Shown: positions 25,103 through 36,701, counted from the first letter of the stretch. The stretch: 64,000 nt of DNA from Nelumbo lutea (GCA_022828595.1 JAKGHH010000001.1:72784401-72848400), one strand, 5' to 3'. Translations and numbers: made by a program. The notes: a model not told the origin generated them from the sequence alone.

Positions 25103-25120
25103 TTTGGCATCGTCTATGGG
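25103..25120 (+). other. primer-binding site
   Basis: TTTGGCATCGTCTATGGG directly after the LTR. This sequence type is usual at the primer-binding position of plant Tat elements. Confidence 0.7.
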
Positions 25121-25184
25121 AATCGCTTCGAAAAGCCTTTCTCCAAGCTTTCACATCTCTTTACTCTCCAGAAACCCAACGCTC

Positions 25185-27060
25185 ATGGCTTCCTCTAGCA
25201 ACATTGGACGAAGCACGGAGATGAATAACTCCACGAAATAGCCCCAACACTATCTGCATCAGATAGTTCACCGTCCCCCTCTCAGCAGACAAGATCTCTA
25301 GTTTGAACGTGCCTCTTGTAGGGGCACCTGTCGTTGCTCCACCCCCTACCACGGTCGGAACAACCTTCACTAAACCCTTGGTTGTGCCCCCAGTGGCTAG
25401 CCCGAACCAGCTAGAAGATTTGGTGCAGTGCATGCAGGCCATGTGGGCTCAAATGCAATAGTTTCAGCAGTTTCAGATCTATCAACAGCATGTGCTACAC
25501 CAGGTCTCTTAGTATCAGTATCAACAGCAGTTTCCCCTGCTACCGCAACCTCAGCTTCGGCAATCACAACTCCCTCCTCGGCACCCAGCTTCACAGCAGG
25601 CTAGGTCACATTGTCAAGAGGAGCACCTTTCTTGCCAAGGAAAGGCCCCCCGAAACCCTCCAAGGAGCTAGGCCTCCTCCCGCAGCAAACAGGAAAGGCC
25701 GACAACTCCGGCCTCGCCACGGGAGGTTAGGTTGGAAGGACCCCAGCTCGCCAAGCCCACATCGTCTCAAACCTCCAAGCCCAATACCTCGTTCTTAGAG
25801 AACCAGTTCGAGATCCTGGTCACAGGCTCCAAGCAGGAGCCCTTTGTTCATAGCCATCACCAGCGGCCTGAGCTGCTTCCTACACACACCGTTCCTGATA
25901 GTACAGAGGCAAGCAGTACAAATGCCGAGCTCACCAAGAAACAGAGATGATGCTATCGAGCTCGCCGGTCCACCACCCATGACCTGTCAGAGCTCGGAGG
26001 CAAAGAAGTAAGCTCGGGTGAAGTCAAGACCCCATCCTTTCAGTTCAATCCCCCTATCTCCCGAGCTCCTGGCAGTTTCAATGCCTAAAGATTTTAAGCT
26101 CCCCCCTCTTGACAAGTACGACGGGTCATTCGACCCAAATGATCATGTAGATGCCTTCCAATCACAAATGCATCTGGAAAGAGCCAGCGAGTCGTGCATG
26201 TGCGTGGCCTTCTCCACCACTTTTAGAGGAGCAGCCCATACGTGGTACCGAAACTTGGCACTTGGATCGATAAGAAGTTGGGCGCAGTTCGCGTAAGCCT
26301 TCACGTCCCACTTTTTTACTAGCAAGCGGTGTCCGCGAACTGAAGAGAGTCTCCTCAGCATGTGCAAAGAGAGGGAGAGTCCATCCGGGGCTATATCAAG
26401 TGGTTCAACGACGCTTATATGCAGATACCGCACCTAGACCCTGCCATGCGCCTTGTAGTATCCAAGAAAGGCGTGATGCATAAGGAGTTCAAGTGGCACA
26501 TGATCATCAACCAACTAACGACCATAACAAAATTTCTTAAACTCGCGGACAAGTTTATAGCCACCGAGGAAGAGATCAACCAGAAGGGTGAGGGTGTGCC
26601 CGAAAAGAGGAAGAGGGAAGGTGAGCCTTCCAGTCAAGGGGACAGCCGAAAGAAAAAGGATGCAGGTCAGGGGGCCAAGCCGGGTCAGTCGTTCCGAGCT
26701 CCTACGATGGACTGAACTGATTACACTCCACTGAACGTGAAGCAGACCGAGATCCTAATGGCGATCAAGGATACCCTGTATGTAAAATGGCCCCCTCGTT
26801 TGAAGGAGAATCCCAATGAAAGAAATAAGAATCTGTATTGTAGTTTTCATAGAGATCACGGTCATAGTACCGAAAATTGTAAAAACCTTCGCGATGAGAT
26901 TGAAGAGCTCATCTGTCGCGGGTATTTAAAAATTTTGTACATAATGGTAATGGTAATAACAAAGCGGGTCGGCAAGGGGAGCACGGTAAGGATGCACCTG
27001 AGTCCAGCAACAGGCTGGCCGAACAACCACAAAGGCAGCCTCCGGAAAAGAGGCCGGTTT
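25185..27060 (+). pseudogene. gypsy gag
   Basis: It begins near ATG 25185 with a low-complexity N-terminal part broken by stops. The recognisable capsid region starts at about 26080 (MPKDFKLPPLDKYDGSFDP, then the HTWYRNL segment at about 26238) and resumes at 26362 after a stop (GESIRGYIKWFN). A lysine- and glutamate-rich linker follows (26570-26700). A zinc-knuckle-like motif CSFHRDHGHSTENC ends it at about 26840-26880, followed by the LRDEIEELICRGYL segment typical of Tat gag ends. At least three stops and frame breaks separate the pieces. Confidence 0.8.
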
Positions 27061-27074
27061 AGGGGACCATCCAC

Positions 27075-27881
27075 ATGATGGTGGGAGGTTCGATCGTCGC
27101 AGGTTGTACTTCAGCAGCAGCTCGGACGTCAGTTCGTGAGGCCGTCCAAGAAGAGCAGAACCCTCCAAAGCGACCGAGGATAGAAGAGCTAATTTTCTTC
27201 ATAGAAGATGATGCACGAGGGGTCCACTACACCCATGATGACGCACTTGTGATAAAGCTGAGGATCAACGACTTCGAGGTCAGATGCGTGCTTGTCAACT
27301 CAGGCAGTTCGGCTGACATCCTCTTCAAAGTTGCGTTTGACCAACTTCAGCTGTAGAGAAGCGACCTGAAGTCTGCGAACATTCCTTTGATGGGCTTCAG
27401 CGGAGAAGAAGTCTGGCCCCTTGGGAAAATAACAGTACCTGTGGAAGTCGGCATGTGGCCTTGCGTGGTCAGATTCAAACACGACTTCCTAGTGGTCTTG
27501 ACCCCCTACCCCTACAATGCCATAAACGGTCAACCGACCACCCATGTCCTACGGGTGGTGGTCTTCACCTACCATTTGGCTATGAAGTTCCCAACAAACT
27601 TCGGTGTGGGGGTAGCGCGGGGCGACCAGCTCAAGTCCCGCAAGTGCTACATTGCCGCCTTAAAAGGAAAGACCAAGGTAGCTGACAACCTCAAACTAGA
27701 GCGGCCTACGGAGCAAAGCGATGAACGAGCCGCACCCATGGAAGAAATAGCCGCAGTCCCGACCTTAGCAGCCGACCTAACTTGTATGCTTCAGATCGGT
27801 GCTTCCATCCAGGAACCCCTACGATCCGAACTAGTAAGCTTCTTACTCCAAATTTTAGATATTTTGCATGGTCTGCAGTAG
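27075..27881 (+). pseudogene. gypsy protease region
   Basis: The frame 27075-27356 includes EELIFFIEDDARGVHYTHDD and then VLVNSGSSADILF. In active relatives the catalytic motif is DSGSS or DTGSS, so the catalytic Asp is replaced by Asn here. After a stop at 27355 the frame reopens (27387-27881) through the FTYHLAMKFPTNFGVG segment that precedes reverse transcriptase in Tat elements. The homologous piece at 150-520 keeps a VDT at the same place. Confidence 0.8.
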
Positions 27882-27889
27882 AGATGCCT

Positions 27890-28624
27890 GATATAGACCC
27901 CAAACTCATAACTCACAATCTGAATACTGATCCTGTAATTAGGCCCATTAGACAGAAGAAACACAACCTAGCCCCGGAATGGTGGAAAGCGGTTGACGAG
28001 GAGGTCAAGAAACTCCTCGCTGCTGACTTCATAAGAGAAGTCCACTACCCTAGCTGGGTAGCCAACCCCGTCCTAGTGAAGAAGGCCAACGACAAGTGGC
28101 GCATGTGCATCGACTATACCGACCTAAATCGGGCCTACCCAAAGGACTACTTCCCGCTCCCCAAAATCGACCGCTTAGTGGACGCAATCTCAGGGCACGA
28201 GTTGCTAAGTTTCTTGGATGCCTATTCGGGCTATAACAAAATCAGGATGGACTCGGCGGATGAAGAAAAGACTGCCTTCATCACGGAGTTTGGTCTATAC
28301 CGTTACAAGGTTATGCCCTTCGGGTTGAAAAACGCAGGGGCAACCTTTCAAAGACTTGTAAATAAGTTGTTTGTGTCATTAATTGGCAGAAAAGTAGAAT
28401 GCCATGTAGACAACATGGTCGTTAAAACTCAATTCTCGCATGAATTAATACAAGACTTGCATTATGTTTTTGAAATTTTGCGTAAGTTTAATACGAGGCT
28501 GAACCCAAATAAGTGTGTATTCGGTGTGACCTCGGGCAAGCTCCTAGGATACATCATTAACCGGCGCGGCATTGAGGCTAACTCGGACAAAATTAAGGTC
28601 ATCTTTGATATGAGACCACCCTAG
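27890..28624 (+). pseudogene. gypsy reverse transcriptase, catalytic motif changed
   Basis: The 280-codon frame ending at 28624 is the longest in the element and covers the polymerase fingers and palm: VLVKKANDKWRMCIDYTDLN, then FPLPKIDRLVDAISGHELLS, then MPFGLKNAGATFQRLVNKLF. The catalytic motif, normally YVDD, reads HVDN (28403-28414), so one of the two metal-binding Asp residues of the motif is lost. The domain otherwise has full length and no internal stop. A stop at 28624 separates it from the connection and RNase H region at 28628. Confidence 0.9.
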
Positions 28625-28627
28625 AAG

Positions 28628-29230
28628 TTGAAGGAGGTTCAGATGTTGAATGGCTTCATAGCCGCCCTGAGCCGCTTCATGTCCAAATCGGCGAACCACT
28701 GTCTGCCATTCTTCAAGGCAATCAAAAGCAAAGGGTTCGAATGGACCCAAGATTGTCAGCTCGCATTCGACGGGCTTAAGAAATACCTCGCTAGTGTGCC
28801 GATCTTAACCTGATTCGAGGAGGGTGGTATTTTAGAACTGTACCTCTCGGCAAGCGACGAAGTGGTCAGTTCGGTACTAATAAAAGAAGATCGGGTTCAA
28901 CGACCCATCTATTATGTTAGTAAAGTATTGTAGGGAGCAGAGACGAGATACCTAGAGATAGAAAAACTGGCTTACGCATTGGTAATTGCAGCCCGGAAGC
29001 TCCACCCATACTTCCAGCTCACACTATTATCGTTCTCACCGACAAGCCTTTGAGGCAAGTCTTACTTAATCCCGATGTCTCTAGTCGGTTGACGAAGTGG
29101 ACCGTTGAACTCAGTGAGTACGACCTCCAATAGAAGCCGCAAACTGCCATCAAGGCCCAAGCCTTAGCAAGTTTCATAGCCGAATGCACATTCAGCTTCG
29201 AAGCCCCTAGGCCGGTTGAGCACTAGGTCT
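28628..29230 (+). pseudogene. gypsy RNase H (first)
   Basis: 28628-28813 is the polymerase-to-RNase H connection (MLNGFIAALSRFMSKSANHC..). After a stop the RNase H domain continues: LELYLSASDEVVSSVLIKE (about 28835) and PIYYVSKVL..ETRYLEIEKLAYALV (about 28905-28985). Further stops and a frame shift near 29020 break it. Confidence 0.75.
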
Positions 29231-29337
29231 CCAGCTTGGGTGAGCCCAAAGCTCCCAGGCTGGTCAAGTCCAAACCCCATGAGGTAGCAACCAGTGTGGC
29301 ATCTCTTCTAGTTTGGCCAACCGCGAGCTAAGATGAG

Positions 29338-29800
29338 GAGCCCTGGATCCTTTACATAGATGGCACCTCGAACCAACAGGGCAGCGAAGACGGAATTGTT
29401 CTGCACGACCCAAGTGGCACGAAACTGGAGTACGCGCTACGCTTCGAGTTCGCGGCATCTAACAATGAAGTGGAGTACGAGGCGTTGATAGATGAACTGG
29501 CCCTAGCCAGAGAAGTAAAAGCGAAGCACATCGTTATCTGCAGCGACTCCCAGCTCGTGGTCAACTAGGTCACCAGCGAGTACGAAGCTTGCGAGCCAAC
29601 CATGATAGCTTACTTAGCCAAAATCAAAGAGGCCCTACAAAACTTCTAGTCATACTTTGTCAGGCAAATCCCATGGTTGGAGAACACTGAGGCCGATGCC
29701 TTGTTCAGATTAGCCAGCGCTTGCGACATCACCATGAGAACCGTGTACATAGAGGACTTGCCTCGGCCTAGCATTCTCGGGGGGCAGAGGAGGTTGCTCC
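29338..29800 (+). pseudogene. second, archaeal-type RNase H domain
   Basis: The frame reads PWILYIDGTSNQQGSEDGIV (from about 29342), EFAASNNEVEYEALIDELAL (about 29447) and HIVICSDSQLVVN (about 29530-29567), followed by a region ending with TEADALFRLAS (about 29690). The D..E..D pattern of RNase H is kept. A second RNase H between the polymerase block and integrase is the known signature of plant Tat retrotransposons. Stops at about 29566 and 29649 break the frame. Confidence 0.85.
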
Positions 29801-29899
29801 CGTTGTTCAAGCAAAGCTGAGCTGGATTGACCCGCTCGCGAGCTTCTTGCTACACGGGACCCTCCCTGTAGATCGCAATGGAACCAGAAGGGTATAGCG

Positions 29900-31038
29900 C
29901 CAGACAGCCAAATATGTCATGATAGACAAATGGCTATACCGAACATCTTACATGCTCCCCTATCTGCGTTGTTTGCGACCTACTAAAGTCGATCTCGTAC
30001 TCCACAACACTCATGAGGGATTGTGCGGCGGACACTTGGGGGGCAGGGCCCTCGCCTAGAAGGCACTTCGACAAGGGTATTATTGGCCAACAATGAAGGT
30101 AAATGCTATTGAGCTTTTAAAAAATGCGACAAATGCCAGAAACACATCAATATTCACCACCAACCTGCCACCAATCTCAAGTATCTCACCAGCCCGTGGC
30201 CCTTTGCACAATGGGGCATCAATCTACTCGGGCCATTCCCGCCAGCAACGTGTGGGAGGAAGTTTTTAGTAGTAGCAGTGGACTACTTCACCAAGTGGGT
30301 AGAAGTCGAACCCCTCGTAACGATCATAGCCTGAAATGTTCAAGACTTCTTTTGGAAGAACATCGTGTGTCGCTTCGGATTACCTCGACTATTGATTTCT
30401 GACAATGGCAAGCAGCTTGAGGACATCAAATTTCAACACTGGTGCCGAGACATGGGAATTCGATAGAGTTTTACTTCAGTCGCGCACCCTCAAGCAAACG
30501 GTCCGGTAGAAGTCACAAATAGAACCATCCTCTACGGACTGAAAGCACGGTTGGACCAGGCTAAAGGGTTGTGGGCAGATGAGTTACCTAGCATCCTATG
30601 GGCTTATCGGACCACGGAGAAGACCGCCATGGGAGAAACACCCTTCAATCTCACCTACGGCACTGAAGTAGTGATCCCTGCAGAGATCGAGGTGCCTACG
30701 CTGCGACTAGAACCATACAGTGATCAGACGAATGAAGATGAGCTCTGTACCAACCTCAAAGTAAGGGACCTCGCATATATCAGGACTGCAGCCTACCAAT
30801 AGAGAGTAGCTCGGTACTATATCGCTAGGGTCAAGAAGCGGAACCTCCGTGTCAGCGACCTGGTTTTTCGAAAGGTTATGGTACCTGAGCCCGGCGTTGG
30901 CAAGCTTGGGTCTAACTGGGAAGGACCTTACTGAGTGAAACGAGTACTCGGGGAAAGAATGTATGAGCTCGAGACCCTCGAAGGGAAACAAGTACCTCAG
31001 GCATGGAATATTGTCAACTTAAGACAATACTATCTGTA
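29900..31038 (+). pseudogene. gypsy integrase
   Basis: In order: the zinc-binding segment (HNTHEGLCGGHLG near 30005, then KCDKCQKH near 30122-30150 after a frame change), the catalytic core and the C-terminal region (GVGKLGSNWEGPY near 30893-30930). In the core, WGINLLGPF has Asn (30221-30223) where the first catalytic Asp is expected. The second Asp is present in LLISDNGK (about 30390-30410). The frame 30551-30802 covers the DQAKGLWADELPSILWAYRT segment shared with the remnant at 1930-2000. Several stops interrupt it, and the frame ends with TAA near 31039. Confidence 0.85.
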
Positions 31039-31705
31039 ACAACCGAGCAGGCCACGAGCCACTCCCGAAGCCTAAGGCCCAAAGTACCGAGCTAACACGA
31101 TCTCGGTGCAATAAAACCCAGTCGCCTTTGAGGCACAAGTGAACTTTAAAAGTGAACTATAAATCACTCCCAGAGCCTAAGGGCCAAAATGTCGGGCTAA
31201 CACGATCTCGACGCAATCAGACCCAGTTGCCTTCATGACATGGGCAAACTTCAAGCGAGGAGCGTAAGCAGCTCAGGCTCAAACCCCACCAAGCATAGCT
31301 TGTTATGGTACGATGATCGAACTAGAGAATAACCAACGAGCATATAGTTCGGGCACATGTGGAAATTGCTTTGTCGTGCACCATAAAGATGCCTTAAATG
31401 GTTTAAGGTACAGTTCAAGGCAACAATTATCGAGGAGTTCTACTTCGGGTACGTAGCTTTAATAGCTTGGGTGTTGAGATCGCCTTAGCAAAGATAAAGA
31501 GAGCACATCATACTTGGAAGAAAAAAGGGAGAACTTTCATTGTCACTTCAAAAAAAAAAAAGAGAAGAAAAATAACAATGCGATAACCGAGCTAAACAGC
31601 TCGGGAAAGTCTGACTATCACAGGGCACAAGCGCCCAATCAAAGACTTGTGAAAGACCGGGTTTATGGAACCTGGAAGCCACCAGAAGTCTAGAGAAACA
31701 CCGCC

Positions 31706-33629
31706 TCAGGGATTCGCCTCCTCATCCTCTGGGGAGTCAGGCTCCTCTTCCTCCGCTTGGTCCGCCGTCTTAGGAGACAGACCCTTCATAGTAATGCCGT
31801 TGAGGTTGAGTCCGGAGAACTTCTTCTGAACCAGCCACTAGCAAAGCTTAAACCCAGAGCAATACAAACCTGAACCGTATTCCGCCTGGAGGTCGTGGAA
31901 TTCCTGGGAGTCTTTAAAATCCCAAACCACTTTCTCTCATTCAACCTCCACCATCTGATCAAAGTTTCGAGTCCGATTTAGAAGAGTGGACTCCAAGTCC
32001 CGCACCTGTTGCCTAAGGAGCTCCCTCTCCGCCGGCATCCTCGATGATTCTTCCCTGTAACGCGCACTCTCTTCATAAAACCAAGCGATTTGAGCCTCCT
32101 GGTCGTGGATGAGCAGCTTTTGAGACTCGTTTCCCTTGCGGGTGTGATGAAGCTCGCCTCGGATCCGGTTGAGCTCACCCTAGAGCTTCTTGTTAGCAGC
32201 CCGCTGGTCGAGGGCGTCGACACGATGGACGCGCGTCTAGAGAGCCATGGCATGGATGGCGGAATTCACCTGCCGATAGAAGAGAAGATCAGAGGGCAGC
32301 GGAGAGGAGCAAAACAAGAGAGGAAAAGGGAAATGGGTCACTTACCACCATGCAGTGGGTAGAAGCGAACGCGACAAGGTCCTTGGGCTCCTTATTCCCC
32401 CATTGAGCGACCTCATCGTTAGTAATCGCCTTCCGGCTCCTCCGGCGAGCCACAAGGTAATCGTTCACCCTTTCCCATTTCCCCACTAGGAACTGGGGGT
32501 AAGGGCGTGGCTGGAGGGGGTTACAGGGAGCCTCCCCCTAATGAGGGAGCTCATCTCCTCCGAAGTCAACCCCACTAGTTCCCTCGAGAGGGGGTGCCAA
32601 AATCTCGGGCAGAGGGAAGGATAAAATCGGCTTGGCAGACCCGAACTCAGCACCTCTTGAGGGGGGAGTCCGGTCGGGGTGCGTCCTCTTCGCATGGCAC
32701 CTTTGGCTGCTCGAGAGAAGGCGACGCAAATCGGCACTAGACATGATGGCTGCCAAGAAGAGCATCGGTGTTAGTCCAGCAAGAATGAAATATATGCATG
32801 CGAATGTGAGCAAGACATTGTTACATAAACCACGCAACCTAAAAAGACAACCTACCCGGGCTCAAGCCGGCTTGCACGAGCTTCTCCTCGGCCAAGTAGT
32901 CCGAGCAAAGGAATCCTACTGATGCCCAGGACAACATCATTTTCCGAGTTTCGGGGTCCAGCTCGGCCCCGGAGTCCTGGATGGCACCCCTCCAAGCAGT
33001 TGGGAAGGGCCACCCCTCAGTGTTGTAGACCACAAAGTAATCCCGCTTCTAGGCGGAAATCTTGTACGACAGCTCATACAACAGCTTATAGCCGGGACGG
33101 GGAGAGAGGTAGTAAAAGCGCCTCTCCGGAGGAACCCCAAGAGCAGCATTTTTTTATACAGAGGATAGAGACAAAAATATTGAGGTCCAAAGGAAGACAA
33201 TACTCATAACACAAAGATATAGTCCCAACCATGTTTCGAATGGCGTTGGGATGAAGCTGGTCAATGGTGACGTTAAAGTGATTTAACACCTCCACTATCA
33301 AGGGGTGCAGGGGAGACACAAGCCAGCCTCGAGTTGTTCCTGGAAGATTACTATGTCATTGGGACCATGCTCCCAAGGGAAATTGCTAGTAGGGAGGCTG
33401 TAGACCAGGTCCCTAGGGAGGCGAAAGTAGCGAATTAGAGACCTGATTCTCTCCGCTGTCATCAAGAAAGGGCCAAAGGTGTCAGGCTCCCTCCCCCTAG
33501 AAGTAGATGCTACATCGTCGGAGGCCTCCCGAGCCTCTGGGATCTGCTCCCAGGCTCCCCCGAGCTCGAGGGAGCATCGTCGTCCTAGCTATCGCCCTAG
33601 TGGCATGTGTGGTATGGGTACTCAGACAT
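31706..33629 (-). pseudogene. antisense gene in the 3' region of the Tat element
   Basis: A broken - strand coding region. It starts near ATG 33629 (MSEYPYH), shows an acidic, serine-rich leader with stops, then a continuous stretch from about 33480 (FGPFLMTAERIRSLIRYFRL, LPTSNFPWEHGPNDIVIFQE) through QLEAGLCLPCTP to PLIVEVLNHFNVTIDQLHPN (about 33300) and PLDLNIFVSILCIKK. Lower down come ISAWKRDYFVVYNTEGWPF (about 33080-33010) and a heptad-like, charged segment typical of a coiled coil (about 32250-31990). It ends with an acidic tail (EEEEPDSPEDEEANP) and a stop at 31708-31706. The pattern resembles the putative gypsy-type transposon domain family (Pfam Transposase_28) known as extra antisense ORFs in some plant gypsy elements. 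Several shifts and stops break it. Confidence 0.6.
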
Positions 33630-33769
33630 GGCTGACAGCGATTAAGACTCACCAAAAGAGACAAAACGAAGCATATTGAGGAATTCAGGTAGACTAGATG
33701 AAGTGTACGACCTATGAATCTGAAGACAACAAGATGGCATGGGAGGAAGTGAGGCCCAGGAGGCCCCCC

Positions 33770-33778
33770 TATTTATAG
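33770..33778 (-). promoter_or_regulatory. TATA-like box for the antisense gene
   Basis: On the - strand TATAAATAG lies about 140 bases before the ATG at 33629, in a GC-richer context. A GGTGAGTC donor-like sequence follows the likely transcription start, near 33655. The promoter role is inferred. Confidence 0.45.
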
Positions 33779-34108
33779 TCTCCACCATTCCAAATTGACA
33801 GCCCGGATCAAGGCAGATCCAATGGCCTGCAGGCGCCTTGACTGCACGCCTTCTGAAAACCAAAGGTGATTGACGGCACGTCTTCCATAATTAAGGTAAT
33901 CGCGACCGCACGACGCTCGGAGTTAAAAGCCACTTCAACACGTTTTTGGAATCTAAAAAATCAGGGAAGTCAGAAAATCTCTTGAATCCCGCAAATGCAT
34001 TTAATGTGAGCAGTCAATCAAGTTTGAATTTCGGTTAAATCAATCCATCGTGCTTCATAAACTCCCTACGCTAAGACAGTGCTCTTAGCCCGAGGAGTGG
34101 GGGGCAAT

Positions 34109-34826
34109 TGGTAGAGGACGATTTGACTCAACCTATGAAGCGGTGACACATGGACACTGACTCAGCACGAACGACATCTCAACATTGTAGCCTGGTACGA
34201 CCAAGTGACAGGCCTACGAAGTAGCTCGCTACATTGTAGCTCATGAAAGGAGGAGTTTGCCGCGATGCGAATCCCGGAGTCCCTGAGCTACCTCTAATGA
34301 GATACTCCGAGGTAATTTTAGCTTGCGAGCTAAGGGTAACCCTGGAGTGTTCCAAGCTCGCTACATAATAGCTCGCGAATGAGCTGCACGAGCGCTCCCC
34401 AGAAGCCTCTGACTAACAGATCGTACTGGTCAGACTGCACCATATCAACAATTTGTGTCAACATCTCACAGCAGGCAAGGGCGTGCCTGTCACTTTGGAA
34501 ACGTGTCACTCACCCGGGCGAGACGTACGCCACAACGGCCACCTACGCAGCCCTGGCAGGTAACGGCTGTAGCAGGAGCTCAGTGGCGGTTATGATCGAT
34601 CTGACGTGAGTGTCCCTATAAAAGCCCTCAGGGTAGGAGAGAAACTTCTTCTTGAGACCTCAAGTCTCTCAAGTATAGTGAAGACGCGCTATTTGCACTC
34701 TTAGCCTTCGCCTCCTTCTTGCTTCTCCTTCATAGTACTAACTTAAGCATCGGAGTATCCCCACCGGGTAAACTCCCTGGGGATTCTTCTTCTTCCTCAT
34801 CTCAGATACCTTCCAGTATCCCCATC
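34109..34826 (+). repeat. 3' LTR, truncated
   Basis: It starts TGGTAGAGGACGATTTGAC after the purine tract and aligns with 24308-25045. It stops at CTTCCAG near 34826 and lacks the last ~55 bp of the 5' LTR. A GTATCCCCATC + G10 junction follows, which looks like a copy of its own GTATCCCCACCGGG word. Confidence 0.85.
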
Positions 34827-34849
34827 GGGGGGGGGGAGTTGCTGAAACT

Positions 34850-35560
34850 TGGATGGAACAAAATTGTCCCTTTTAATAATTGCTTTTATATATAGCTAAA
34901 ACTACCATTATCTTATTTACTTTAGAAATAAAAGAATATGGGTAAAGGAATGGGTTAATTGCATCTACCCAAGTAAATAAATTCCCAAAAGAAAACAGGG
35001 CCTAAGGGGTAATAAGTAATAACTTCTTTGTAGTCTTATTTTTATTCAATTAATCTTTTAAGTATCTATTTAGTTTAACTTTGGCATTAGGGGCCATCAT
35101 CCTTAGCCCACCCACAAATTTATGGGACCAGGCCTAGGTTTTTTTATGTTTAGGCCTGGTTGGCCTAGGGCCTATATCAAGTCATTCTAGGGTTTTTCCT
35201 GGCCTATGATCATCCTTAATTTTAAAGGGGAGGACAATTGAAATTTGCCACTTGGTAGGTTCATACCATGGCCTCTAAATTTGGGTTTTCTTCTTACAAA
35301 GTGTGTCTCAAACCAACCTTAAAGCAAGTTAGAGCCGTGTATTGAGAATACTTCCCCATGAATGTTGCATACAAGTACAATACATATTCCCAAAGTATGG
35401 TTGCAAGTGTTGTGAGGTGTGTTATGTGAGGAGCAAATCCATAATAATGGCCTCTTAGACCTTTTGGAGTTTTAGGGGTTGTTTTGCAAGTCTTTTTGGG
35501 AAGATCTTCTGGTAGCTTTGACAATCAAAAGACACATTAAGCTTTTGCATTAAGATCTAA
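34850..35560. other. intergenic DNA, no gene seen
   Basis: Mixed composition. Short frames (for example 35294-35524 on the - strand) resemble no known protein. Confidence 0.55.
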
Positions 35561-35566
35561 GCAGCC

Positions 35567-35805
35567 TGAAGCCCGTTTGGTTAAGACATGTCTTTCCATG
35601 CGTCTTTTTGCACGAAAATGAGTATAAAAAAATGCAAAAGCTCCATTTGGAGCTTCCCGAAAATCACCCATTTTGGGCTTCTTGCATATTTTTGACGTGT
35701 TGCCTAGATCTACTGTAGACCAAACGGGAAAAGACTGAATCGTGGTCTGTCGGGCTTGTAAATAGCTGACAGACCGCATGGAAAGACGTGCCAAACAGGG
35801 CCTTA
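35567..35805. mobile_element. MITE, about 240 bp
   Basis: The left end TGAAGCCCGTTTGG.. with CATGTCTTTCCATGCG matches the complement of the right end, TAAGGCCCTGTTTGG with CACGTCTTTCCATGCGG. The inverted ends span about 35 bp with small gaps. No clear target duplication. Confidence 0.65.
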
Positions 35806-36218
35806 GATTTCTTTAGTCAAGGTCTATTTTTTCGTCAATTGTAGATTTGGAGGCCCAAACCTATTAAATAAAAGTGTTTTTCATTTTTTAGGCTCAATTT
35901 GAAAAGATTATAAATACATATATGTACCGTGCAAATATATACAAAATATTATAAAATACAAGGTTTTGCACTTTACATATTTGTAATTGTACTCCTTCCA
36001 AACTTAGCTTTAGGGGGTATTCCACAACATCTATCATGTTAGCAAAATTGTATTGTTTTAGCTCACATGTCAACTATTTTTGTTTTAAAAAACAAAAGCA
36101 ATTATGTTCTCAAAAATCCCTTTAGAGTTTAAACCCGTTTTAGACATCGACAATTGGAAAATTGTTGAGTCCCATATCTGCATACTTGTCATGCCCCGCT
36201 TTAGCCTTTCATCCTCTA

Positions 36219-36324
36219 AGCTCAAACCAATAGTTGTCTTCAATGTGTCATAAGAAAATAATTAATCCTCTAAGCTCAAACCAATAGTTGTCTTCCATGT
36301 GTCATAGGGAAATAATTATTTTAG
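36219..36324. repeat. 53-54-bp tandem duplication
   Basis: AATTAATCCTCTAAGCTCAAACC-type sequence through CATGTGTCATAGGGAAATAATTA repeats the preceding unit beginning CCTCTAAGCTCAAACCAATA (about 36212 and 36266) with few differences. Confidence 0.85.
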
Positions 36325-36422
36325 TTATAAGGTAAATCACTGAAACCTCACATGAAGTTTTTGACCGTTGCTGAAACCTCCCTTTAACTTTCTGACATAG
36401 TTGCAAGTAGACCTCCCTCGAC

Positions 36423-36695
36423 TAGAGGTGTAAATCGGGCTATGTTGGGCCGTGCTTCCTTCCCCTAGGATACTTTGGGGGCTTGGCCTGGCACAACCCA
36501 TATTTTGAGCTTGTGTGAACCCATGTCGTGCTATGGGCAGGGCTGGTCCATAGGCCAAGCCATGTTTTTTAAAAAAATTGAAAAACCAATAAAAAATTTA
36601 ACAAAAATTAAAAAATATCTTAAAATTTTATTTTATATGAATTTTGATATATACAATTATTTGTATATACAATAATAAAATAAAATAATATAATA

Positions 36696-36700
<5 letters not shown>
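36423..36700 (+). mobile_element. hAT-like left end
   Basis: It begins TAGAGGTGTAAATCGGGC and continues with GGGC-rich words (GGGCCGTGC, GGCCTGGC, CATGTCGTGC), then AT-rich DNA. The same kind of start is seen at 62432, where transposase remains follow. Confidence 0.5.

Positions 36701-36701
<1 letters not shown>

Larger units (their letters stand above)
24308..34826 (+). mobile_element. Ty3/gypsy retrotransposon of Tat type, nearly full length
   Basis: A ~10.5-kb element with a 5' LTR (24308-25102), primer-binding site, gag, protease, reverse transcriptase, RNase H, a second RNase H, integrase, a ~3-kb 3' region with an antisense gene, a purine-rich tract (AGGAGTGGGGGGCA, about 34093-34106) and a 3' LTR (34109-34826). 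The second RNase H between polymerase and integrase marks plant Tat elements. Stops and frame shifts occur in every domain, and two catalytic residues are changed, so it is dead. The last ~55 bp of the 3' LTR are missing, and no target duplication can be recognised. Confidence 0.9.

Noticed and set aside
34100..34850. Target-site duplication around the gypsy element
   Set aside because: The 3' LTR end is lost, so the flanks cannot be compared. No matching 5-mer is convincing.
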